This document shows positions 48,600 to 62,898 of a DNA stretch of 64,000 nucleotides, piece by piece. Every line of letters starts with the position of its first letter. Position 1 is the stretch's first letter. The notes under the pieces were generated by a model, which saw only the letters and a program-made list of their open reading frames with translations, searched no databases and was not told where the DNA came from. The stretch is from Terfezia claveryi (lineage: Eukaryota; Ascomycota; Pezizomycetes; Pezizales; Pezizaceae). The stretch is from assembly GCA_015179025.1 (NCBI GenBank), contig WHUX01000018.1, forward strand, positions 434,001-498,000, in the 5' to 3' direction. Made by a program: the position numbers and the translations under genes.

Positions 48600-49194
48600 T
48601 TTCACCCCGCCGCTGGTTGATACCTTCTCTATGCGCCCGCCCCTCCCCCCATTATTTCCATATTCGTGCTCTACATGTCCATCTATGACAGCTTTCCTTG
48701 CCGATCAAAAACAGCTAGCTGGGCCTGTTGAAGGAAATGCATCATCTCCCTGCTCACCTGCTCTGGATCTTTTCTCCGAGTACCTTGCGTAACTAGCTGC
48801 GCAAGGGCAAGGGCGGGTGGGAATGGCTGACAATTGCTCGAATTCGGGTTGGGGGCCAGGGTCCTTTCACACGCTCTGAGCAAACTAAGGAACTAGGACG
48901 TCGAGCGAACGACCTTGGCCAGGGATTGAAGGTAAGGGGTTGATTCGCGTCCGTGATGGGTCTCGCGTGGACGGCGTGGCACACAGCTGCCCGTCGCTTC
49001 CAGATCGTGTATAGAAATACAAACTCCCTGCGCTGCCAGTGGGAAAAAATACGCTACTACTCCCCCTTGATTACCACGATGTGATGAACCTTCACAGCAC
49101 TGGAGAAAAATACTGATGAACAACTCAAAACGGGGGGGAAGCCGGTGGCAATCTTGGAAATGTGACTGTACGCCGAGTCCACACTTTTATGCAA

Positions 49195-49235
<41 letters not shown>

Positions 49236-52200
49236 AGTTTTGGGGGGAATTGCGTATGGGGCGAGGAATATGAACCGGTGGTGAGACGATGGGATAGTGA
49301 GTGGGCAAGCCGCGTACGGCCAAAGTCGCGACACCCGTAAGTAGGGCGACAATCTCACTGCTGATAACGTACTAGTACTTGTGACCCTCAGCAAAGTATT
49401 CCTAGAGCTTCAAACCCACTCAACCCGAGCACAAAGGTGCAGGCAGATGCATCAGCCTGTGGGATACAGTCATCAAGAAAGCATTAGGAGTTACACTAAA
49501 TAGCATGTACGTCTAGCCACTATGCAGAATCCCAGGAGTTCCAAATCAAATGTATGAAGGTAACGATACGTATACCCCTTCCTGCTACTTCAGAAGTGAT
49601 CTTTGCTTAGTCTGGTTATCATGAATTCGTACAATACATATAAATCGCAAAAAGAAGTTTCTCGGCGAATCTCCCCATTGGAGTGTCACTCCTGCACGAA
49701 GGAGATTGAACTAGGTAATGTGGAGTGAAAAGATACGCAAATTGAAATGAACGATTTCATCATGTTCAGACAAGGCAAAAAAGGAAAACGAGAAAAGAAA
49801 GGGAAAAAAAAAAAAAAAAAAAAAAAAAAAAGGACTATGATATGGAAAAACTGGCATAGCGCAGATAACTAGTGCGATGAGGTGGGTGGCACTCTTGCAC
49901 CGCCCCCCTGTCACCGAATCGTTGAAATGGAAGATACAAATACGGATATACTCATGCATACAATGAGCAAACGGCCATATCTCTTCCAACCTGGTGACGA
50001 ATAGTAGAAAGACCTATAAAAATTAACCTGGTATCATGCCATAGATAGAGCTCGGGGCTTTTGCGCAGTTTGGATGCACATGCAGAAGAATCGATAGAGT
50101 ACTTTATTCCTCCACTCGTAATCATTCGCCGCATATCCAGCCGATTCGTATGTGGGTAGGCTACACGAACTGAACTGCAGCTGAATCAATTAATGCGACC
50201 GAAGCGCGAAAGAAACCCACCACATAAATGACCCTGTGAAAACGTAAACTTGGAACAGGATGCAATAGCAATAGATATGCGACCCCGGATGGAAGTCCTG
50301 AGTTTGATCAGCATGACATATCAGATGGAGTTACAGGAACAAGAGTTTGATGAAGTTCGACTTTCCTAGGTTCTGTTGTTGCCAAAAAAAAAAAAAAAAC
50401 TCACAACCAACATCAGAGCCTTAGCTCGCCTACCAACTCTATCACTTGCGTGGTTCACTTCTAGCCTCCATTGTTCTCGGCAGAAAAACTCTGCAACATA
50501 GGGCTTAGCCATTTGATCTATTGGCTGTTTGACCAGCCTATGGCGCTTCCCCGAAACAAGGCTAGACCACAGGCAATGCGCCTTCCTCCATTGGATATTA
50601 CTTGCGCCCCGCGTAGATTCCTCTTACAAAGAAAGAGACAATACGAAGCCTGCTTGCGGATCCGGTAACAGATTTGCCGGAGCGAAGCCGAACTCCCAGT
50701 ATCCGCAATCCAAATTAGATGTCAATTAAGTACCTTTACGTGTGTGTGTACGGTACATGAATGTCGACAGTCTGATTGACCGGGGCTCCTTGTATCGAAG
50801 CTCAGGGGTGTGATATACTTATACTTAAGCAGGGATTAGTTGAATAATCGATTAAATGAGGAAATTGTAGGACTATTGCTTCATGATGCCGCGGTTGTTG
50901 TGGGTGATGACTCGTACCCACATCTTTGCAGAGCATAATGATGCTACAAATGGCTTGTGGGGAGATCGAGATTAGAGTGGAGAAGACGTAATTTTTCCTC
51001 TATCAGCCAACTTGTTAGAACGAAACAAAATACGTGGAAAAAAAAAAAAAAAAAAAAAAAAAAAAGCAAAATTACTGAGGGGAGCGTATCGATTGGTAAG
51101 AGACTGTTATCGATTGCTTTTTCCCCTTGATAGACACAAAATATCGCCTTTAAGTTTATACTTTGTATGGCACTTTTCTCCATTCTTCTGCACGGGTAAC
51201 CTCTTCAGCCAGGTTGGAAGAAAACAGGGTCGCAGCCCTTTTGATACTCATGTTTCATATGTAGATTACATGTATAATAATACCTCTACTCTACACCTGC
51301 ATGTCCTCAACCGAGACGGCCGTAAAATTATCGAGGCCTTGATTGGCATAGAGAATCGGCTTTGTGCGGTAAACTGCTATCCAGGTGTGAAGCATTTTTC
51401 CACCTGTATTCACCTATGGATGGAAAGCTCCCCATAGTGGTCTAGGTGGCAATAGGTACCCAATTTCGAGTGGCCTTCCTGTGAATCAAAGAACTTATAG
51501 TCACTGATATCAACTTGGTATGCAGAGCACTTGCACACTTCTGTCTCTAGTGTAAATTCACAGATTCTAAGGCGTTCAGTTAGGGTTTTGTGCTGTTCAT
51601 CCCAGGATGAGTGTATTTTAGAATGGGTCCCCAGGACTTAAGATAGAAGGACAGGGACCACGGCAGCGGAGCCACTGAACAACGTCTCAGTGAGCTTCAT
51701 GAGTTGAACAACTAAAGCGGGGGTACTCTAGAGTAACTCCCCGCCAGTGTTCTTACAGGGACTTAGAGTGTCACAGACAAGGTATTCGAGGGTGCCTGAA
51801 TGACAGCCGTTGTTCAAGGGTTAAGAACCCTCAAGGTTTGCCCAGTGGTGATACTCCTGATCGAGAGACCTAGTGACTTGCGATTGCGATTGCGATTGAC
51901 TTGCGCCTGGCATTCCGAGCTGGAACAAACACTTCGAGAGCATTGCCCCGTTTCATGCGGGGTAGATTTACTTACATGACCGCAAGGACCTGACTAGCTC
52001 GTTGAAAACAGCCTAGATTACCAATTGCATATGACCAGCTCTAGCTAGAGTGCGTCCCTCAGAAAAGGAAATGTGAAAACCAAATTGGGTTTTACAGGCT
52101 GATCGCGTTTAGGGTTCGCAAAGAATTTCCCCCCGGTAATCATGTTCGTCAAGTGGGGGGATAATCACTAGGTTATTAGCGTAAAAGTACCCACCTCACC

Positions 52201-55200
52201 TAGTCCATTTTATTCGCAGTAATTCTCCCTATTGACTGTTGGAGATGAAATAGAAGACTGGTGGGCCAATACACATGATTATGTGCGGGGCACCTACTGG
52301 ATTTGGCGCCTACAAGCCTATGCCGCTAGCTGAGCTATTTCAACTTGGTGGAGCATTCAATGCCGTCCATTGATTCATTATTAATTTCCATCGCGGTGCG
52401 CCGTTTACTAGCTGGTTGTAAACAAAACGTTGCATGGCATGTACTTACGAGTGGAAAATGATTGAGGCTTCTGATTCGAAGGATGCCAGGCTCCCCAGCC
52501 AGTGCACGACGGGAAACAGGGAGGATGAACATGGACATGGGACAGGGTACGCTCCCGAAGGATGCAAAACGTCCAGAAGAACCCCTCCTCTCGCTAAACC
52601 ATGTCGTGATGGGGTTGGAAGGAGGCTACTTTATCAGACTTGAACCCTATAATTTTGCTTTCATGATTGAGATCCACAGCAACACATTCATTCATTGTGA
52701 AATGTGTTTATGATAACCCGACCAGTACTCCGTACTTAATGGTCAGTTGTTTTTGTTGCGGGATTTGTTTTGCTCTGGTTAAGCTTTTATCAGCGATTCG
52801 TAATACGCGCAGACTGCCATCTGATTGGCTCCGACTTCCATGTGCTACTCCCTCGTGAAAATCCCATTCAGGGATGTAAATCCTGGATTCGTTCTTTTAG
52901 TCAGGAACTTACCATCCAGTCGGCTCCAGGTTCAAAACGTCAGTACATACGGTATAGTTAGCACTGGTTTTGCACAGGTTTAGCAACTGAGATGAAATCA
53001 AAAATGATTATCGAAGAAGAGGGATAGCGGGGATGTCGGTGAAAGGGTATTGCTGATAGTACGACGAGCTGCCGAACCGGCTAATCTGTCAACATTCATG
53101 TATTACGGGTGGAATATACACACCGCATTGAATAGTTTGTTCAGGCATAGGCCAAAACGCCATCTACCAGTAAGCTTCGAGAGCGGATCAGATTTCTGAT
53201 GAAATCATCGCCTTCCGAGCTGTGATGCAATCGAGAACTGCATCTAAAGCCCCTAACCGGCTTTGAATAAAATGACAATATCCCTGACTTAATCCATGTA
53301 ATTACTCCATGGCTTCATGTAGGGGGACTGATTGGTTGTTGAACCTTGACGGGCTGTTGACAAGGGGGGCAGGTCCATGAGTCCGATCAAGATGCATCGC
53401 ACCGGCCTCATCTGCTTGCCTGTAAATATGTGTCGTCCACCTAGATTATGTGGCGTTTGCGGATACCGGTTCGTGCAGAACCCCAGAACAGATCTTATTT
53501 TCGGGGAATGGAGATTTCGTTTTTTAGGGAGGAGTGGCTACATACAGGCCTCGCCCCTATCACTGACTTCGGCTTAATACTGTGAGTTTCAAAGGTATAT
53601 TTTTCGGGAAGATTGATTAACTGGAGGAAATTCCCCGACCCCCTAAATCCTGCGTGGAGCTGCATAAATTCTCTGTTTAACGTTGCAAAAGTAGAAGCTC
53701 TGCTCCGTGATTTGAGGGATCGTTATATCGGGGATATTTCCCTGTCAGCAAGCAATGCTGTTTCATGACATATGGAGGCTGTCCCGTGTCACAACATTGG
53801 GCAAGGTTCTTCGGTACTTTCCTCGAGCGTAAGTGACCAATCCCTTTCCTCTAAGCAAGCCACAGCACTAAACAGCCTTCATGGACGCGTCGCTTCCGAA
53901 CTAAATCCCGTTACCACCTTCTTCGTTGGAAGTCCTCTAGTAAGAAGTGAGACAAACTAACGCCAGTGAAATATACCTAGCCTTATCTCACCAGAGGAGC
54001 CGTATCTGGAACTATCGCTCAACGAAGGGAATCAGCTCAGTGTGTATTCTTAGCTAGCACGTTCTATAATTATGTCTTTGATTAGTTTTATCTCTGTCTT
54101 TCACGCCCCAAAATCGTAGAGGTGAGTACCCACCTCAGCCTTTCTTGGTGATACTAAACTGAAAAACACGCAATCGGATACATGACGTGGGTGGGGTGTA
54201 GTAATTCATTGCTCTGAGAACTACCCGAAATGATATGATGTGTCCTTCATTTCAATTGATTAGGAGAGTCTGGGAATGACCAGTCACCTACACATACAAG
54301 CACATATCATATTTGGGTGTTGGTCATGTGCCGGAAAATTTTCAGATTCGGACTAATTGTCGGTGGCTGCATGTAGTTCACCCCCACATGGCTAACTAAC
54401 GGACGGCTTCAGTGATACCATTTTGGATGTCAGCCGGTGTAAGGTAGCCTCCTCGAAGGATGGGAGTTGTCTTAGGTACCTATTTCATGGCTATTCATTA
54501 ATAGGGGATGGGGAGGGGGCGTGGAACAAAAGCTGCTTAGCCCAAGTTGAACTGCCAGAAACATCAGGCTGGGCTGGGCTTTGATCAGTGAGGTCAGCTT
54601 CTTTCAATCTAGTGACCTACAAAAGCAGCAGATCGGAAGTCGTAGTATGTCATAAAATTCGAAGATGAGCAAGGTAGGCTCGTATCCATGAGGAGATCCG
54701 GGACAGTTGAGAGGCAGGGCTCTGTAGGCTGGGCCCCACGCGCGCTAGTAGGTTCCTCAGTAGGGAGCTTATCAGCAAAAGGAAACGAGAGTACAACCAG
54801 CTGTGGATACGTACCTACCAGCGTATTCATTTTGCGATAGAGGTAGCGGTAGCTGGTTGATGATGCGCGTGGAAAAGGAGCCGTCACTTGAATTGCGTGT
54901 CGGACGGTATCCTGTTGGCATATGTCGGCCTCTTAAAGCAAGTGCTAAAAACCTTAAACGTCCCTTAATGACTTGGTGTTAGTCTCGATCAGGCGGATTA
55001 TTGACACGGATCCCATTGCACAGGAGTCTTCCCGCATCCGCGTCACCTCCGACGAACGAACAAAGCAAGAGCCAACAGAAGAAGATATTTTTAGGCCGAG
55101 TTGAACTGTTCCGGGAAGGTCGGTCGGGAAGCTGGGAAATGCTGTCCGGTCACGCACCTGAAACCACATCACACAAGGCAGTCTGGTGTGCCAGATTTGA

Positions 55201-58200
55201 TTTTGTGATGGGACGCAGCAACTTGGAATAAATCGGTAGCATAAAGTCAAAATACACTTGGTGCACGTGGAGAGGTTGACCGAAGGTTAGTGAAATGTGC
55301 ATATACATACAAGACTCTCTATAGGTACTAAAGTAGGGTATGAGAAAAATATTTACATATCAATTATTGCTTGGGTATAAGACCACTATCCATATCCAAA
55401 CAAACCTCCACAACTTAAGTATCTAATCCTGGACATCTCAAATGGTATTTCTTGCACTCAGGTAGAGGTCGATCTTTATAAGGGCATGTACAACTAGAGT
55501 ACTAAGTACCTAAGTATAATTTCAAGTTACGTGTAAGTATTCCCGCTTTTAGATATGTTGGGCTCTGGTACGAAAGTTTGAAGGTACTTACTATGTTTTT
55601 TGCAACATTAACCCAAATACTTTTACTGTGACGATCTATTCACGGAAACACGTCCACGGAAATTAGAGTATCGTGCGGAATGAAATTATAGGTATTTGGC
55701 CTACTTGAATGGGGTTTAGAACTGTCCTGTATGCACAAGTCACGGTTGTTGGATGACTACCAAAAGCTGCCAGATTATAACGGTTTCTACGATCATTTGT
55801 CAGTACTTCAATGATAAACAAAGTCTCTCAAATTAGTGAATATGGTAGTGTTTAAGAATCCCCCAAGGTATAAGGCCCTGACCAGCAAAATCTGAGCTAA
55901 TTGGGGATGAGGGCTATTGATAGTTAAGGAACATATAGAGATATGTACCTACGTCAGTTACCAAAAGATATGTCAATGCACAAGAGCGGGCTCAATGGTT
56001 GGCATGCTGCTAGAGTTTATTCAGTCATATGTATATATATGCATATACCTGAAGAATACAAGAGGCTATATAGTTGTTAGAAGTGACAGGTATCATTGCT
56101 AGAAGTGACAGGAAAGCTCTAAGAAGCCTAAGGTGCACAGGCATGTACTCAGTCAGGATTGCTGGAGGAATAAACCACCATTGGTGCATAGTGGGCTCTC
56201 TTCCACATAAATTCCCACTAGGTCAGATCTTTGCACTTGACTTACCAGAAACCCCCACGTCTTAAAGTTACGACATATGGTTTCCGAACTTTTATTTTCA
56301 TCTTTAAGAATTTTAAATTTGAGTTCACTTACTTATCTTTAAACATGTCATTTATTCATTATTGGTCTACCTAGCTCTAAGTAGTCTTGACAACGACTAA
56401 TGCGGGACGCTTGGTTTCCAAATCAATGTGCCCAGTATCTATGTGCACAGTGTCACCACCTCTCCGGTCAGTGTCTCCAGCAGAGACCTGGGGTTTGTTT
56501 TGCATTCACACAAAATTGGCATCCAGACTATTCCGGACCCTGGAAAACGGAGAGGAGGGCACTTCGGTGGAATAATTCTGTCCACAGCCTGTTCTAGAGA
56601 GAAATTGAAGCTATACATTGTAACCTTGGTACCCAACCAGCGCACATGGAGATCTATGACTTTGACCGCACACGGAGGGTCACACATAACTCATGCTACA
56701 TGCGAGTATTGACCCAAAAAAAAAAAAAAAAAAAAAACCGATCACTGCCGGATCCGTGGAGGTCATTATATATATATTAATATTTGGTTAAGGAGCTCGA
56801 CACGTTCCAGGAGCGGTGGCAGACCAGAGCCGTCGCATGCAATTGATGAAAGGAACAAGGACAAAATACCCAGTCTGGCCAGTCCCATGAACTAAAAGCA
56901 GTGCTATAGTATCCTGTGTGCCCGGCCGGGCGAGGCTTATACAATATCAACTCATCTGATCACACAGTTTCAGGTCTAAATCTCAAGCTAAATGTATTTA
57001 GGTAAGTGGAAAACATATGAGCATTACTGTACACCTCGCTAATATTCAAAAGCTCTAGGATAAAGATCTTGATATGCTCCTTACACCTCCAGGCCCACTC
57101 CACCTCTGGCTCTTGTTGACGTAGTTGATTCCATCAATTGAAACTCCTAAGTACCCAGAGAAGACTTGGTAACATGGACATAGCAACATACCTTCTGAAA
57201 AGCACTATCTATAATGTGAATTCACCACAGATATGCTCTTGAGCCCAATACATTATATGATCCTTCAATTCTCTTAAGGATAAAACAGTGGATTCTCTCA
57301 TACATCTGGCAGGTGATGGTTGGGGCTCTTTATTCGTTTCACCCTGCCTAGCTGTGTGGAGGCGAGGAAAAACTAAAGCAAAAAATATTACGTTGCGTTT
57401 TTCCCGAGATATTGTTGAATTTACACTCTACCTGTATATGGTTGTTTCAATTACAATTATGGTTTCCCAATATCACCAGTAATTTCGTTTGAGGGTCGTT
57501 CATTTTGTAAACACTTGCCAAGAAATATCACCAGAAACCCTCTACCAGTCCTCTCTACCTTGTACCTGTAAGTAAGTACACTTCAATGCACAGATAGATA
57601 TACATGTACTAGACATACAGGCCGCACCACCATGTCGGACGCTAACGCATATGCGGACAGAACGAGCTAGCTTGTACACCCAGCTAGGATACTGCCCACG
57701 TGGCCGAGGAACACGAAGCTGTCCATGGGTCTGGGATACGAATGGGAAGTGGTTGATCAAAGGCCATTGATGTGTGTGATGTTTGCTAGGGAGCTAGCCT
57801 TTATATATTTCTTAACCCTGGCTGATCATGATCAAGACAACCAGGGATCCAGATGAGCAATCCGGGGAGGTGGGGAAGGTCATGATCTGCAATCGATCAG
57901 CGGAGTGCCGCGACCGATCATGCAGCAAGGGAGAGCAGGGGCATGAGGCAGGGGGTCCACGTGGGGGTGTGCTGGTGTGTTGTGCTGTCTTAGGTTTTCC
58001 GAACTGGTTATCTGAGGGCCGGGTACGACGTCAACGATGAGAAACGTCAATTATGGATATAGGTTGTAGCTACCATAGTCAAGAGCCCTCCCCTAGATGT
58101 CATATTGTGTTGAAGATCTCGAATGCATGTCCTACATGCGTTGCTTCAGCAGGTCTGACAGTACTCGTGCTCGTCTATATAAAGTTTCAAGTGTATGCCG

Positions 58201-60686
58201 AAAGGAATCACAAAGCACATCTAGTACAAGGTATGTACAGAGAATTCCAGAACGCATAGGTAATCTATACATAGTATGGAGCTCAGAGTAATGCAGGTAG
58301 ATGTGCAACTCAAATGAGGAACACAGAAGTTAAGAATTGGCTATTGTTTTGAGTTTTTTCAACATAGTAATTAGGTTATCATGTGTATGCAGAGTTGAAA
58401 CAAGCCCCAGAGAGATAGAAAATGTTGAGAGCTATCTAAGCTTCGACCCATAGTTACTCAATATCAACGATGACAACGAGTGCTGTTTGATGGACTAGAA
58501 GAGGACTACTGTACAGTTGAGTCATCTTGAGGGATAATGTTATTAATAGGAGTAACTGTAACTCATCGAAATGACGTAGCGACGGAAGCTTGGGTAGCTA
58601 TTATAGTAGTACTGTTTGCCCGAGAAGCTTCGACATTGGAGGAATAACTTATGACCCTGCAATACGACCACAAAAGCAGTGGCATCGTGAAGCAGAATCT
58701 ACATAAGAAAACTGGATAAGTGTTTTTTTTTTTTGGTAAAAGAGTATCTCGTATGTATACTGTCTAGTATATGATGAGAGCACACATCTAAGAACTTGAG
58801 AACATCTAACTATTGTGATCTATATATAGCTGCGTAATAAGTGAGCGCATCTTAAAGCCAGCCGCTAATGTATCTCACTGCGCCCGGGCCTCGACTCTAA
58901 TTGTGATCAGTGCCCTCCCCCGCTTTGACGCAATGCTCATATCAAGCTTGGTATTTGTATGTGCTTGATCAGCGGCATAATGCAACTGTGAGGTCCAATT
59001 GAAGGTCAAACTGTATATTCATGTATACAAGATGGGAATTCTTAGTAATAGTGCCTCATACAACCTAGGCAAGCCTCGAAGGGTACCTATGTTTGTACTT
59101 ACAGATGCATATGCACAGCCGGTAATCTCCATTGTCATTGAGGTGTACGCGTACACAGGCCTCTTGACCTGCAGTGTCCCGTCAGCTCTTGGAGCTTAAG
59201 TGAAGATGATCAAAGTGTCATGCTAGTGCGCCATTCAGAAAGCCTCCATCCTGCCTGCTGCACCGATCTAGACTAATATATTTATTTCTTTACACATTAC
59301 TCATATGCGGTCCCGTTTAGGGGACCACCCGGAACCCTGGGTGGATTCAGGACGACTAATACTAGGCGGGTGGGCGCAGATATACGCGTCCGATGCGGGA
59401 TTTTCGAGATCGAGAATTCCTTTTGGTTTTCTTTCTAAAGAACGTTGTAAGGACGCTAAGGCTTGATCGCATCTCTAGGTACCTAGTAGCATTGCCGCTT
59501 TCACCTTATTAACCAATACCCAGTTAAGGTTCCTGCTGAGCTTCAAGTTTCAAAAGGAGATATCAACAGGGCGCAAAATGAACATCGATGTTCGTACCAA
59601 AAAGGACTGTTTATTGTTAAGGTACACGGAAAATATATTATAAGGACATTGAAATGGAAGTTTTCAAAATGCCATATTAAACCTCTTGTCCCGCAAGATC
59701 TGCAGAAAACTTACCTTAGTCTCCTTCCAAAACGCACGTATCTCGTACAGGTGTTACACTTGTCGTATGTTTTACTTCTACCAGCGGTAGCAACCATAAC
59801 ACTCTTATGCCCTACTCTAGAGAGTATATACATCCGTTTGTGGATTGTGATGTATTAAATATATTACATTTTGTACGTACATACTAACACAAAGATCGAG
59901 GATACAAACAGAAATGCCTCAAGGCAAGAAAGAAATTGAAATCAATAAGCGTATTTATAAGAAAAATTTTAGACTTGGAATTTCCACAAGGGTAGTTTTT
60001 TACGTCTAGTTTTCTCCCTTTTTCATTGAGAATTTATTTGAGTATCTTTAGAGGAGTAGAAAGAAATCTTGAATTATTCACACCAATCTTATGGTTTCTA
60101 CTATCATATAACTCCTTTCTCCTTATGCTATCAATATGGCCAAGCTGCGCTTTTTATCACTATCGATTTCTGCGCATGTAGGTGAATCACCTTGAAGTCT
60201 ATATAAACACACCTACTGGACATCGACTTCGATCAACAGTACTGAACTGTGGGATGTATCCTAATGCCTTATAATAAGACAGAGCAGGGAGCTATCATCC
60301 AACAATATCCTATCAATTCTTGATATTGTTTCAGCAGTGATATTTATATTTCTGTTATGCACATTACTCTGTGTTGTAACATTTCCCATTTGATAGATAT
60401 CTGATGATGCAACCTCCATTACGAATACTGAAATGCATATTTTATATGCTCTTGACAGAGTTGGAGAATTACCTAGGTGAAATATAATAGTCCTACATAC
60501 GGACGCGCTACACTAGCTCGTTCTCTGATACCAATGATCAGCAATAACAAGGCAATGGGATTTCAGGGCTTCCAATTGAGAATTGAGTATGTATCCTGTA
60601 TTTTTTGTGAGCCACGACGTAAATAGAGGGATTCGCACTGCACTTTCTGGTGAGATAGGCTCTTTGTCTCTGCTTCCCACTCATTT
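48600..60686. other. Gene-free stretch
   Basis: I see no defensible gene over 12 kb. It contains a (TA)n(TG)n microsatellite at about 49195-49235 and pure A tracts at 49804-49831, 51038-51065 and 56716-56738. A near-palindrome lies at 51716-51745 and a three-copy GCGATT hexamer at about 51880-51898. Short open frames have no motifs. Most of it is probably decayed repeats. Confidence 0.5.
51716..51745. repeat. Near-perfect palindrome
   Basis: GCGGGGGTACTCTAGAGTAA runs into CTCCCCGC. The arms are about 13 bp with a single-base asymmetry, and could form a stable hairpin or cruciform. No TE boundary was found. Confidence 0.6.
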
Positions 60687-60744
60687 CATGAGTATATATG
60701 TTCTGGGCCGCTCGCGGGCAATTAATATAATTCCTCAATTTGGT
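60687..60744. repeat. Left arm of a distant inverted repeat
   Basis: The stretch from CATGAGTATATATGTTCTGG to TTCCTCAATTTGGTA is repeated in inverse at 61589-61687. The right copy carries an extra 40 bp or so of GC-rich sequence in its middle. The pair brackets about 0.85 kb with no transposase motif. Confidence 0.75.
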
Positions 60745-61090
60745 ACTTGTATTGATAAAGGTTTACGAGTACTGATTTACCCCCCAAAAAAAGGAATTGA
60801 TAACGGTATACCTATCCCAGACTGCAATAGATTCATGTATTTCCCAATCGATTAGACCTCCATGTAATATTCCAATTTAGTTCAGCCAGAGCTGAGAGGT
60901 TAATACAGTCATGATCTGTTAACACTTTCGTATGTCAATAAATTGAGAATTCTAGATTATTCTTAAAGTATCGGCAATAACAATTAGAGTAGAAGTTTTT
61001 GCAAACACCTGAAACGAAAACACCAGTGGTTATACTTGCGCATAAATAAGTACCTACGATTATAAAAGTAGTGTTTTGCACCTTACCTGG

Positions 61091-61135
61091 ATCCTATAAG
61101 TAAGAAATAGGTGGGATTTTTCTTACTTATAGGAT
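61091..61135. repeat. 17-bp perfect hairpin
   Basis: ATCCTATAAGTAAGAAA (61091-61107) and its exact reverse complement (61119-61135) are separated by 11 nt. Confidence 0.85.
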
Positions 61136-61588
61136 AAATTGTGCAACAAGATGTAGACAAAAAATATCATAATGATGATTATTCCGAACTTCACTGAATT
61201 CCACATAGCGCATCGATATTCAGTACAAGATGGTCTATATAGCCTGAACCATAAGGCCCCATATATTAAAAACTACATAGATAGGAACCCGTAGATAAGA
61301 AACTAATTTTCAAATACCTATTGCATAGGAAACGTTGCAGATTTCTACGGTACAGTAGCAATAAACTCAGTATCCTCCTCTCCATTCCATTCATCATCAG
61401 AGATGAAGGTGATGAGTTGTTAACTACACAAGCATGTACTTCATCATTTGAAGGGCTTGAGGTAATTTTTCCGGAATTCCCCCCTTGTTCAATGTTCTGC
61501 TGTCTCCCTGTGATGTGGAAGGGGTGGTCAAAAATGACTTCACAGGGTGATTTTTGAGTGTATCAGAATGTTTTGTTCAATTCACAAA

Positions 61589-61687
61589 TACCAAATTGAG
61601 GAATTATATTAATGCCCGCGACCGGCACAGAGGGTATGCCGCCCGCGGGCGGCCGATGCCCGCGAGCGGCCCAGAACATATACATGA
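61589..61687. repeat. Right arm of the distant inverted repeat, with GC palindrome
   Basis: This is the inverse of 60687-60744 plus an internal GC-rich insert. The insert contains the perfect 16-bp palindrome GCCGCCCGCGGGCGGC (61638-61653) and a second copy of the GATGCCCGCGAGCGG-type motif. It looks like local duplication of one arm. Confidence 0.75.
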
Positions 61688-62194
61688 CGGTCCCTTTTTT
61701 TTTTTGATAAAATCAGGTTGACCAGGGGCCAGTTACAATATGTCAGTTGCCTAACTTACTGCCTACTGCATCGAGACGTGAGTCTAGGATGTCAGACTCC
61801 CTCACCGGTGAAGTGACATCCTAATAAATATTCCCTGTCCGGAGTTTCCAAGTGATGATGCGGGGTTAATTCGATGTTCACCTCAGTCAACCGGGGCTAG
61901 AACCTTGAACCTGACCGGGGTTTTAAATAACCTACCCGAAAACGCTGAATTCCAACCTAGCAGGGTGCACACTTAGCTTTTTGGAGGAAGGTCAATATCG
62001 CGTACTGCTGTCATTAAGGGAACAGGCTCCAGCAGGCCTTAATACCGCAACTATAGGTATCCTTCAATCTCGATTTCAGGTGGCAATACCCCACTCGTAA
62101 TCATATTTGGATTGTTCCTGGTAGGCGAGGAACGAGTGCCTTCTGATCGTTGGAAGGGTGATATTTGAAACGTCGATATACACTGGTTCATGGG

Positions 62195-62395
62195 TATAAA
62201 TAGAGTCAGGTCGTCCTAGTGGGTTTCTCTATCAAACTGCATTCTCAGCAGCTGAGCAACGTCTAGGAATTGACCAACTCTCCCGGTACCTCCTGACTAA
62301 CCAAGTCCTCAAGCTCATAAGAACAAATTACAATGAATACGTGCGCTTATCCATCGCTCCTGTCCGCCACAAGTACCCCACGGCTACGTCGATGA
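62195..62395 (+). other. TATA box and leader before a 20-codon open frame
   Basis: GTATAAATAG (62195) is followed by a leader of about 135 nt ending AACAAATTACAATG (ATG at 62333). The frame opened reads MNTCAYPSLLSATSTPRLRR and stops at 62395. Another frame, GYVDEAVITGIGNILDIPAI, overlaps its end. The arrangement resembles a real promoter whose gene is spliced beyond my ability to resolve, or is broken. Confidence 0.3.
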
Positions 62396-62779
62396 AGCTG
62401 TCATCACCGGCATAGGGAATATTTTGGATATACCAGCCATACTACGATCCCTCTAAGTCTCTCAGCCCGGCAACCAATCTTCAAGGGAGATCAAAAAAAG
62501 GACCAGTTGAGGACTCTCTCAGATTGACATCCAATGTGGTGGGTATGCTGCTGGTGGAATTTCGTGGTCCAAGTCCGCCATATTGAGTGCACCTGTGCCT
62601 GCGGGGAGTGATGTTAGCTTGAGATGGACATTTTAGCCGTGAGAGTCATAAGAGGCCGTTAACGACATAATGGCGAGCTACCCGGAAGGTTGCTGGACAT
62701 GGTTACCAGGAACTGCGCACGTTAAGAGTTGCTGCGTTACTTCCCCGTGTAGAGAACAACGACTCTTAGAGTTTATCAC

Positions 62780-62865
62780 TCGCGCTTTTCTGTTCTGCCG
62801 AGAGGCATCTTGAGTTTTCAGTCTTTCATCTGCGCGTTTCTGTTTAGCCGCGAGGCACTTGAGCT
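62780..62865. repeat. Imperfect tandem duplication
   Basis: GCGCTTTTCTGTTCTGCCGA with GAGGCATCTTGAG recurs after about 50 nt as GCGCGTTTCTGTTTAGCCGC with GAGGCACTTGAG. Confidence 0.65.
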
Positions 62866-62898
62866 CATCTGTTTATCTTTGCTGTACATACAGATGAT

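Noticed and set aside
56428..56712. Cys-rich open frames on both strands
   Set aside because: No signal peptide, promoter or conserved spacing; likely chance.
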